Of a DNA stretch of 5,290 bases, positions 1 to 5,290 are shown one piece after another (the first letter of the stretch is position 1; the number at the start of each line of letters is the position of its first letter). The DNA is from Acidobacteriota bacterium (GTDB lineage: Bacteria; Acidobacteriota; Vicinamibacteria; Vicinamibacterales; 2-12-FULL-66-21), in assembly GCA_013697225.1 (NCBI GenBank), contig JACCXG010000480.1, forward strand, positions 1-5,290, read 5' to 3'. Both the position numbers and the translations under genes were made by a program. Under the pieces are notes generated by a model that was not told where the DNA came from, ran no database searches, and saw only the letters and a program-made list of their open reading frames with translations.

Positions 1-1
1 C

Positions 2-247
2 ATCAATGTGGTGCTTGCGCTCTTCGATCGTGAGGGTGGCGAGGAACGCCGCGCCCGCGCGCTGCTCGCGTCGGTTGCCGGAAGCTTTCCCGGGACGCCC
101 GTCCAGGAGGCGCTCACTGCGCCGCTCGCGCGCTGGCCGTCGACCCTCGACGCGCTCACCCGCATGCCGCGACGCGATGCAACAGTCGCGGCCCCCAGTG
201 AGTTGGGCGGGGAACAATTCCCACACCGCAATTCCCGGGAGCGCTGA
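2..247 (+). CDS. C-terminal end of an unrecognised protein (partial, start outside window)
   Basis: The frame is open from the left edge and stops at TGA 245-247, leaving about 81 residues. The fragment begins INVVLALFDREGGEERRARA. It is rich in Ala, Leu and Arg, with codons mostly ending in G or C, as expected for a gene in this background. The first 50 residues look alpha-helical. The stretch RARALLASVAGSFPGTP resembles the second half of a tetratricopeptide unit, but one half-unit is too little to name a family. The last residues (about QFPHRNSRER) read like non-coding DNA and coincide with copies of the heptamer repeat, so the native C-terminus may have been extended by repeat sequence. 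The overlapping frame starting near position 6 gives an arginine-rich product typical of a shadow. The gene converges on the receptor gene to its right. No plus-strand terminator is visible after it. Confidence 0.5.
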   Translation: MNVVLALFDREGGEERRARALLASVAGSFPGTPVQEALTAPLARWPSTLDALTRMPRRDATVAAPSELGGEQFPHRNSRER

Positions 248-310
248 GCGCTGGGCGCTGGGCGTTGGGAATTGGGAATTGGGAATTGCGCGTTGGGCGT
301 TGGGAGTTGG
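241..310. repeat. Degenerate 7-bp tandem array, ten units
   Basis: The 70 bases divide without remainder into ten heptamers of consensus GMRYTGG. In order: one GCGCTGA, two GCGCTGG, one GCGTTGG, two GAATTGG, one GAATTGC, two GCGTTGG and one GAGTTGG. The units therefore fall into a GCGYTGG block, a GAATTGG block and a second GCGTTGG block. Two opposite-strand copies (CAATTCCC at 215-222 and 229-236, exactly 14 bp apart) flank it on the left, and each can pair with GGGAATTG at 267-274, 274-281 or 281-288. The array lies between the stop of the plus-strand gene (inside unit 1) and the minus-strand terminator. It has no spacer/repeat alternation, so it is not a CRISPR. Function is unknown. It looks like an intergenic simple-sequence element. 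Confidence 0.85.
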
Positions 311-318
311 CGCCGTAG

Positions 319-353
319 AAAAAAGGGGAGGGCCCCATATGGAACCCTCCCCT
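319..353 (-). terminator. Rho-independent terminator of the complete receptor gene
   Basis: Read on the minus strand, a perfect 9-bp stem AGGGGAGGG/CCCTCCCCT (345-353 with 324-332) encloses a 12-nt loop that contains the palindrome CCATATGG. It is followed directly by a run of six T (complement of 319-324). The stem begins 36 nt after the TGA at 390-392. There is no T-run on the plus-strand side, so it should act on minus-strand transcripts only. Confidence 0.88.
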
Positions 354-389
354 CCTGGATCCGACTGCGCGACGGCGGTCGGGACCGCC

Positions 390-3300
390 TCAGAACTGCA
401 GCGTAAGGTTGAACCGCACCTGGCGCGGCTCCTGGAACTCGTCCGGCTGGTTGAACCGGACTTCAGTCAGGCGCGGATTCGCGGCGAGCAGCGCCTCGTA
501 GTCCCAGCCGCCCTGGAAGAAGCGGTCGGTGTTGAGCGGCAGCGACCCAACCATCCGGTTCCGGAACCGGCGCGTGACTGCGTCCTGATCGAACAGGTTG
601 AGCACGGTCATGCCGAGCCGCAGATCGAGGTTCGCGAACCGGACGCTCTGGTACAGCGACAGGTCGGTTCGGCTCAACACATCCGTGCGGCCGAGGTTCC
701 CGCGGCCATACGGGAAGAACGGCACGTTCGCGCCGACGTTCGCCTCTTCCGATACCGGAATCCCGCTGGCCACGTACTGATTGAGACCCATGGTCATGTT
801 CCAGTTGAAGCCGTAGATGAACTGCGCCTTGAACTGGTGTGGCCTGTCGGTACCCAGCCGCCCGAGCACGGGCTGGCCGTTGCGATCGAACGAGTTCTCG
901 AGGTGATCGAAAAACCGGTTGACGTTCGGAGACGTGCGGCCGTTCTCGTCCGAGCTGGCCAGGCCGGAGTAGTTGCCGTACAGCCGGCTGAAGGTGTAGC
1001 TTCCGAACAGCGCCCAGTTCTGGGCATACCGCCGCTCGAAGGTCAGCTCCAGCCCCTGGTACTCGCGAGTCGCTTTGGGGAAGGCCGGGACACCCGGGTC
1101 GTTCAACGTCAGCGAGATGCCCTCGCCAGGGTTCGCGATGTAGAAGACCTCGCCACATGAACCAGGCGCATCGCACACCAGGATGCCGACGTCCTCAATC
1201 GTGCGGACGAGATCCTTGAACACATAGCGGGCGCCCACCACGATGCCCGGCCTGAGCTCGCGGTTGAGCCCCAGCTGGAATTCGTTCTCTTCCATCGGCT
1301 TCAGGTTCGGATCGATCCCCTCGTCCGGGTCCTCTGCCGAGTTGTGCCGGCGGTCGAGCGCCTCGATGAACGTGCCCGCCGGGCATGTCGGCCGGACACT
1401 CGCCGTGTTCGTCCCGGTCGCGCAGCCGGACGTCGAGTTGGCCTGCCAGTTCGGCGAGTCCCAGGTGTAGAAGTAGTCCACCCACTTGTCGCCGCCGAAC
1501 GAGCCGCGCGGCAGTTCGTACTTCATGACGTCGTAGTACTTGCCGAACGAGCCGTACAGCTTCCATTGCTGGTTCCCGAGCGGGTCGTACGCGAATCCCA
1601 GACGGGGCGCCAATTTCTCGCCGTACCCGAACTCGATTGGGTTCTTGACACCCCGTTCGCCGAAATTGGGAACGCGCTCGTGCTCCGCACGGAGGCCGAG
1701 GTTCAGCGTCAGCCGTGACGTCGCCCTCCACGTATCCTGCACGAACAGCGCATCGTTGGGGCTGCTCACCTTCCCCAGCGTAGAGATGTTCAACAGGCGG
1801 AAATAGCCGAAGGTGCCCTGGACCTGCTGGCCGGTCGCGGCAATCGCGTACGGCCGGCCGGCGTAGTAGAGAATTCGATCGGCGTTGTAACCCCTCTGGA
1901 CGTTGTTGAAGATTCTCTCGGTCTGGAACCCCCCCTTGATTTGGTGCTCGCCGAAGGCGCTGAGGTACCAGGTGGCATCCACCCCGACATAGTTTCGCCT
2001 GTACTCGTCGGTGGCGGTGGCATCCGTAACCAGGATGTCGGACAGGAACCCGACCGACCGCCGGAACTGATCGGGCAAGGCGGCGATGCCGGCCGGGGTG
2101 CTGGCTGTGGAGAAGTTATGGATCAGGCCCGGAAACTGCACGCCGGTGCTCTCCACGTCCGTGCGAAAGCGACCGACCCGACCCGAGATCACCAGGTTCG
2201 AGAGCGGAAGGTAGTCCACCGACCCGGAGTAGGTCGAGCGGTCCCCCTTCGAGCCGCGCTGGTAGTCCCCAGGAGAGCTGAGGGATGTGCGCCCATCCTG
2301 GGGGGGAAGAGTTCCGGTGGTCTCGTAGGGGGAGAAGTTGGCGCCAGCCCGGTACAACAGCTTGGATCCGGCGTTGCCCGTCACGTTGAACGTGCCGTAG
2401 TGCACCCGGAAGTCCTGTGGGAAGGTATCGGTCGTCCCGTTCGTGAAGGTGACCGTCCGCTTCGTATCGCGAATGCCAGGGACATAGGACCCGAAAAACC
2501 AGACGTGATCCCTCAGGACGGGACCGCCGAGGAAGAACCCCGGATCGATCCGCGACTCGTCATCCTTGGGCGGATTGATGTAGGTGAAGTCATTTCCGGT
2601 CAGGCTCTCCCTGAGGAGCCGCCGTTCGCTCCCACCCCAGCTGCGCTGCTCGAAGTCGGCCATGAGGCCGCCCCGCCACGCATTTGTGCCGCTCCGGGTG
2701 ATCACGTTGATGACCCCGCCGGTTGAGCCGCCGAACTCGGCGGAATACCCGGCCGACTTCACCTGGACCTCTTCCACGAGCTCGGCGCGGAGCGGCATGG
2801 CATTGGTCCCGACCTGGGGGCTCGTTGTGTCGATCCCGTCGATGACGAAGCGGTTCTCCGAGCCGGACGACCCGTCGATCGAGATGCCGCCCGCCTGCGA
2901 CTCGTCGGCCGCGCCGGCCGCCTGCCCGACCACGTCGGTGAAGTTACGACCGCGGGGCACGAGGGAGATCCGCTCGCGCGAGATGTTGGTCGCCGTCATG
3001 GCGGTGGTGAGATCGATCGCCGGTGTGCTCGACGTCACTTCAATCGTCTCGGCGAGCCCGCCAAGTGCCAGCGCAAAGTCCACTCGCGAGGTGGACCCGA
3101 CCGTCAGGTCCACGTTGCCTTCCCCGGCGTTGAATCCGGCAAGCACCGCGGTGATCTTGTAGCGGCCGGAGGGGAGGCGGGGGAAGCGGAATTCCCCCCG
3201 GGCGTCTGCAACAGTGCTGATAGTGCCTGGAGGGCCGACCGTGTTCACGGTCGCACCCGGAAGCACAGCGCCGCTGGTGTCGCGGACCACGCCCTCGATG

Positions 3301-3419
3301 GCGCCGGTGGTTTCCTGCGCCATCAGCGGGCCCGGCACCAGCAGGGCCAGGGTCAACGCGAGGGGCCACGGCACAGCGTGCCTCAGCCATCGAACTCTCC
3401 CAGGAACAATCTTCTCCAT
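390..3419 (-). CDS. Oar-like TonB-dependent outer-membrane receptor, complete
   Basis: A 1009-residue protein predicted to lie in the outer membrane and import, or help export, an unknown ligand using TonB energy. Residues 1-34 form a Sec signal peptide: basic start (R8, R10, R13), hydrophobic core PLALTLALLV, likely cut after LMA before QETTG. Residues 38-118 match the carboxypeptidase-regulatory-like beta-sandwich (GAIEGVVRDTSGAVLPGATV, then GEFRFPRLPSGRYKI). ETIEVTS at 124-130 sits where a TonB-box-like segment is expected. The plug covers about 140-242 and includes FVIDGID (191-197), VEEVQVKSAGYSAEFGGSTG and GVINVITRSGTN. The barrel runs to the C-terminus and contains FFLGGP (295-300), FVQDTW (559-564) and PRLGFAYDPLG (605-615), ending in Phe as outer-membrane barrels do. 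The length is normal for the family. I chose ATG 3419 because it directly precedes the signal peptide and is 9 nt after AAAGGG. ATG 3425 is possible but crowds the ribosome site. A GTG at 3530 would add 37 unlikely residues. Family is sure, substrate unknown. Confidence 0.95.
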   Translation of the reverse strand: MEKIVPGRVRWLRHAVPWPLALTLALLVPGPLMAQETTGAIEGVVRDTSGAVLPGATVNTVGPPGTISTVADARGEFRFPRLPSGRYKITAVLAGFNAGEGNVDLTVGSTSRVDFALALGGLAETIEVTSSTPAIDLTTAMTATNISRERISLVPRGRNFTDVVGQAAGAADESQAGGISIDGSSGSENRFVIDGIDTTSPQVGTNAMPLRAELVEEVQVKSAGYSAEFGGSTGGVINVITRSGTNAWRGGLMADFEQRSWGGSERRLLRESLTGNDFTYINPPKDDESRIDPGFFLGGPVLRDHVWFFGSYVPGIRDTKRTVTFTNGTTDTFPQDFRVHYGTFNVTGNAGSKLLYRAGANFSPYETTGTLPPQDGRTSLSSPGDYQRGSKGDRSTYSGSVDYLPLSNLVISGRVGRFRTDVESTGVQFPGLIHNFSTASTPAGIAALPDQFRRSVGFLSDILVTDATATDEYRRNYVGVDATWYLSAFGEHQIKGGFQTERIFNNVQRGYNADRILYYAGRPYAIAATGQQVQGTFGYFRLLNISTLGKVSSPNDALFVQDTWRATSRLTLNLGLRAEHERVPNFGERGVKNPIEFGYGEKLAPRLGFAYDPLGNQQWKLYGSFGKYYDVMKYELPRGSFGGDKWVDYFYTWDSPNWQANSTSGCATGTNTASVRPTCPAGTFIEALDRRHNSAEDPDEGIDPNLKPMEENEFQLGLNRELRPGIVVGARYVFKDLVRTIEDVGILVCDAPGSCGEVFYIANPGEGISLTLNDPGVPAFPKATREYQGLELTFERRYAQNWALFGSYTFSRLYGNYSGLASSDENGRTSPNVNRFFDHLENSFDRNGQPVLGRLGTDRPHQFKAQFIYGFNWNMTMGLNQYVASGIPVSEEANVGANVPFFPYGRGNLGRTDVLSRTDLSLYQSVRFANLDLRLGMTVLNLFDQDAVTRRFRNRMVGSLPLNTDRFFQGGWDYEALLAANPRLTEVRFNQPDEFQEPRQVRFNLTLQF

Positions 3420-3425
3420 GTTCAT

Positions 3426-3434
3426 CCACCCTTT
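3426..3434 (-). promoter_or_regulatory. Ribosome binding site of the complete receptor gene
   Basis: On the minus strand AAAGGGTGG precedes two in-frame ATGs, at 3425 and 3419. The AAAGGG part is 3 nt from the first and 9 nt from the second, so the site favours initiation at 3419, giving a protein that starts MEKIVPGRVR. The match to the consensus is moderate. Confidence 0.6.
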
Positions 3435-3440
3435 GGTTGA

Positions 3441-3466
3441 GCTGGTGCCCCCTGGCCGCGACCAGC
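3441..3466 (-). promoter_or_regulatory. Possible leader hairpin just upstream of the ribosome binding site
   Basis: GCTGGT (3441-3446) and ACCAGC (3461-3466) form a perfect 6-bp inverted repeat with a 14-nt GC-rich loop. On the minus-strand transcript it would fold 6 nt before AAAGGG. An overlapping alternative pairs CTGG 3452-3455 with CCAG 3462-3465. It could modulate translation, or be chance in GC-rich sequence. Confidence 0.3.
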
Positions 3467-3526
3467 GCAGCTGTGAGACGAAGACGCGGCACGTAACACC
3501 GGCGACGTGCAACTCGTCCCGAGCTA

Positions 3527-3539
3527 GCACAGAATGTGC
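3527..3539. promoter_or_regulatory. Short perfect inverted repeat in the leader (GCACA-GAA-TGTGC)
   Basis: Five-base arms with a 3-nt centre form a compact dyad about 108 nt before the chosen start. Read on the minus strand the same bases also give GG and GC 10 nt apart, as in a sigma-54 -24/-12 element (CGGCACATTCTGTGCT), with three mismatches to the extended consensus. Either an operator-like dyad, a small RNA hairpin, or coincidence. Confidence 0.25.
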
Positions 3540-3563
3540 CGAGATGCTCCTTGGAGATAGAGA

Positions 3564-3592
3564 GAAATAGTTCCAAAAGTTGCGCAGTTCAA
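3564..3592 (-). promoter_or_regulatory. Candidate sigma-70-type promoter for the complete receptor gene
   Basis: On the minus strand TTGAAC (3587-3592) and TATTTC (3564-3569) are separated by exactly 17 nt, inside an AT-rich stretch. They match the -35 and -10 consensus at 4 of 6 and 3 of 6 positions, so support is weak. If used, the transcript would begin near 3557 and carry a leader of about 140 nt. An alternative -10-like TTAAAT lies at 3592-3597 with TTGGTC 17 nt upstream, which is no better. The general location of a promoter here is more certain than these exact boxes. Confidence 0.25.
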
Positions 3593-3631
3593 TTTAAGGA
3601 AGAGATGAAGATACGACCAATTGAATCCAAT

Positions 3632-3676
3632 GTGACGTATGGAGTGCCGAGTGACTAACTGTTGAAAAACAGTGAC
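3632..3676. repeat. Three spaced GTGAC direct repeats plus a dyad in the promoter region
   Basis: GTGAC occurs at 3632-3636, 3651-3655 and 3672-3676 on the plus strand, start to start 19 and 21 bp apart, close to two helical turns each. Between the second and third lies a perfect 6-bp inverted repeat, ACTGTT/AACAGT, at 3658-3663 and 3668-3673 with a GAAA centre. The group lies upstream of the presumed promoter of the complete receptor gene, so it could be a regulator-binding array. Five-base motifs can recur by chance. Confidence 0.3.
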
Positions 3677-3714
3677 GAACACCTTCTGCTAACTCAGGCA
3701 TAATTCGACAGGTC

Positions 3715-3741
3715 AAAAAGGGGCGCCCTTGGGGGCGCCCC
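3715..3741 (-). terminator. Rho-independent terminator of the truncated receptor gene
   Basis: On the minus strand a perfect 9-bp GC stem, GGGGCGCCC with GGGCGCCCC (3733-3741 and 3720-3728), closes a 4-nt CCAA loop and is followed at once by five T (complement of 3715-3719). It begins 25 nt past the TAA at 3767-3769. It should stop most transcription before the next receptor gene, so the two genes are probably not co-transcribed. Confidence 0.93.
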
Positions 3742-3766
3742 AGTGTGACGACGCTTCGGCCGGCTC

Positions 3767-5290
3767 TTAGAACCGCAGTCCGAGCGAGACGAAGTACTCC
3801 CGTGCGACGGGATAGTGCGCATTCGTCGTGCCCCGCCCGAAGCTCGCGCCCTGCACGTTGCCGGTGGGCTGGCCCAGTTCGTCGAGCGGGCTGTTCACGT
3901 CGCGGGTGACCGTCGTGTTCCACCCGATCAGCTTGTCGTTGTTCAGCAGGTTGCGCACCTCGAGCTTGGCCCACGGGCGCAGCGTACGGAACACCGGGAT
4001 GTTGTAGTTGAACGCCACGTCCACCAGGTGTGACGACTCAAACGTGCCCGAGCCCCGCTCCCCGAAGAAGAGCGTCTGCGAGCCCGGCAGCGACGCATAA
4101 GCCGACCCGAGGGCGCGCTGGGCCGGCGCCAGCGGCGCGTTGTTGTGGAACAGGCTGAACGTCAGCGGCGAGTCGTATCGGTACACCGCAGAGGCGTCCA
4201 CGTTACCGAGCCAGCCCAGCCCCAGGTTGTAGATCGTCCAGAGGCGGACCCTGTGGCGCTGGTAGTCGTTCAACCGGCCGGTCGGGTAGTAGCGCTCCTG
4301 GTTGAAGAGTTCGGGGTAGTTGCCGAACGGGGACGAGATGCCCGGCGTGTTGATCCCCTCACCTTCGAAGTTGCCGTGGTTCCGCAGCTGCATGGTCCAG
4401 TGGCCTTGGAGCGAGAGCGTCCGGAACAGCGGGTACCGGCTCTGGACGATCAGCGCCTGGTACTCCCGCTGCGGGGCGTCGGAGTTGTCGTAGACCACAT
4501 TGGGGAACGTTCCGAAGTTCTCCCCCTGATACGTGATGTCCGTTTCCCCACCTTCGAGCGTGATGAAGTCTTCGACGAAGTTCCTCATGTTCCGCTGCTG
4601 GAACGTGAGCTTCCCGTGGCCGCGTCCGATTTGACCGCCCGCTGACGCGGTGAACTCACGGGTGATGGGGGATGAGAGCCCGGGCCTGAAGAAGATGTTG
4701 GCTGTCGGGAACTCAGCCGAGTAGATCTCGTAGTTCGCGGGGTTGAACCCGGGTGCGAAGTCGAGCCCTTCACCGGCCGGGCCGACGTAGGTCGCATACA
4801 GCGCCGACGGATTGCCGACGGTCGTGTTGTTCGCGAACTGCGACTCGCTGTACTTCCCGGAGTAGTGTGCGTAGGTGCTCTGGAGCACGAAGCGGCCGTC
4901 ACCAAGGGGATCGTAGCTGGCGGCGAGCCTTGGCACGAACGTGTCGGTGTCCACCCCGACGATCCCGCCGGTGGCTTCGCTGCGGACGCGCTCGTAACGG
5001 GCGCCGATGTCGAAGGACCAGTGCTGACCCGCCGCCCAGCGATCCTGCACGAAGAACGACAGCGTACGGATGTCGATCTGCGCATTGCGCTCGGGGAGCC
5101 AGTTCTCGTACTCGTTCACATCGGGGATGAACGTGGGGATCAGCCGTCCCTGCGCGTCGTAGACGGGGGCTCCGGCATCGTTGGTCTTGTAATCGGCAAT
5201 CCACACGAAGTTGGTCGGCGACTGCGAGTTGCCCCCGGTCCGCGCCGTGTTGAAGAGCTCGCCGCCGACCTTGAAGTCGTGGCTGCCCAG
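3767..5290 (-). CDS. Oar-like TonB-dependent receptor, C-terminal half (partial, start outside window)
   Basis: The frame is open from the right edge to TAA 3767-3769 and gives 507 residues, all barrel. The GTG at 5206 is not the start: reading continues upstream without a stop, beginning LGSHDFKVGGELFNT. That opening matches the GEHQIKGGF strand at residues 490-498 of the neighbouring complete receptor. FVQDRW (80-85) and PRLAASYDPLG (120-130) correspond to FVQDTW and PRLGFAYDPLG there. From this anchor to the end the two proteins are about 506 and 520 residues, so the intact protein should also be near 1000 residues, with signal peptide, regulatory-like domain and plug beyond 5290. It ends SLGLRF with the terminal Phe expected of an outer-membrane barrel. 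No cysteine is present, unlike its neighbour. Loop sequences differ strongly from the neighbour, so the ligands probably differ. Family assignment is firm, ligand unknown. Confidence 0.93.
   Translation of the reverse strand: MGSHDFKVGGELFNTARTGGNSQSPTNFVWIADYKTNDAGAPVYDAQGRLIPTFIPDVNEYENWLPERNAQIDIRTLSFFVQDRWAAGQHWSFDIGARYERVRSEATGGIVGVDTDTFVPRLAASYDPLGDGRFVLQSTYAHYSGKYSESQFANNTTVGNPSALYATYVGPAGEGLDFAPGFNPANYEIYSAEFPTANIFFRPGLSSPITREFTASAGGQIGRGHGKLTFQQRNMRNFVEDFITLEGGETDITYQGENFGTFPNVVYDNSDAPQREYQALIVQSRYPLFRTLSLQGHWTMQLRNHGNFEGEGINTPGISSPFGNYPELFNQERYYPTGRLNDYQRHRVRLWTIYNLGLGWLGNVDASAVYRYDSPLTFSLFHNNAPLAPAQRALGSAYASLPGSQTLFFGERGSGTFESSHLVDVAFNYNIPVFRTLRPWAKLEVRNLLNNDKLIGWNTTVTRDVNSPLDELGQPTGNVQGASFGRGTTNAHYPVAREYFVSLGLRF

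Larger units (their letters stand above)
3420..3766. other. Intergenic region between the two receptor genes
   Basis: This 347-bp gap holds, in minus-strand order, the terminator of the upstream receptor gene, an AT-rich segment (about 43% GC over 3541-3714) with candidate promoter and operator-like repeats, and a GC-richer leader with two small hairpins. I found no convincing small gene, tRNA or known riboswitch. A good Shine-Dalgarno-like AAGGAG (3547-3552, minus) has no start codon at usable distance. Confidence 0.7.

Noticed and set aside
241..310. CRISPR array
   Set aside because: Units are 7 bp, contiguous and degenerate, with no spacers and no cas genes nearby.
6..1160. A 384-codon plus-strand open frame running over the end of the receptor gene
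   Set aside because: It crosses the repeat array and lies antisense to a gene with unmistakable receptor homology. The product is Arg/Val/Glu-rich with no domain, as expected from the complement of GC-rich coding DNA.
1941..2726. A 261-codon plus-strand open frame inside the receptor gene
   Set aside because: Antisense shadow with low-complexity Gly/Arg/Val composition, no recognisable motif and no ribosome site.
3420..3530. N-terminal extension of the complete receptor to a GTG at 3530
   Set aside because: It would put 37 polar residues before a normal signal peptide, and its only nearby ribosome-site match is 16 nt away. ATG 3419 has a better-placed site.
3040..3576. A minus-strand 178-codon frame overlapping the receptor start
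   Set aside because: It is in a different frame from the receptor, starts at TTG, and its product past 3419 is a scrambled Arg/Pro-rich shadow of the signal peptide and regulatory-like domain.
4899..5206. GTG at 5206 as the start of the right-hand receptor
   Set aside because: The frame stays open to the window edge and encodes receptor-like barrel sequence upstream, so the gene is cut by the window and does not start here.
390..5290. Both receptors as one operon
   Set aside because: A perfect GC stem with T-run at 3715-3741 and about 300 bp of AT-rich leader lie between them.

Overview
The window is GC-rich chromosomal bacterial DNA dominated by two large outer-membrane receptor genes on the minus strand. 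Both belong to the Oar-like branch of TonB-dependent receptors, which have a carboxypeptidase-regulatory-like N-terminal domain, then a plug, then a long beta-barrel. Lone or tandem Oar-like receptors of about 1000 residues in a high-GC background, together with a degenerate 'GGGAATTGG' heptamer array, suggest an Acidobacteriota genome, possibly Vicinamibacteria-like. This assignment is inference from style, not proof.

Layout, left to right. Positions 2-247 hold the 3' end of an unrecognised plus-strand gene. Its last codons and stop run into a 70-bp tandem array of ten 7-bp units (241-310). A minus-strand intrinsic terminator follows (319-353). Next comes a complete Oar-like receptor gene (390-3419, minus, 1009 aa) with a clear signal peptide, regulatory-like domain, plug and C-terminal aromatic barrel residue. 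Its 5' side (3420-3714) is a leader and promoter region that is much more AT-rich than the genes (about 43% GC over 3541-3714). A textbook minus-strand terminator (3715-3741) closes the second receptor gene, whose stop is at 3767. That gene runs off the right edge, and only its C-terminal 507 residues are present.

The two receptors lie head to tail on one strand. The strong terminator between them and the long leader of the downstream gene indicate separate transcription units. No SusD-like lipoprotein, TonB/ExbBD, sigma/anti-sigma pair or enzyme is visible, so the substrate of either receptor cannot be deduced. The receptor and the left-hand gene are convergent.

I did not find a convincing new biological system. 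The observations most worth a second look are the heptamer array with inverted flanking copies at the end of the left gene, and the structured AT-rich leader of the complete receptor gene.
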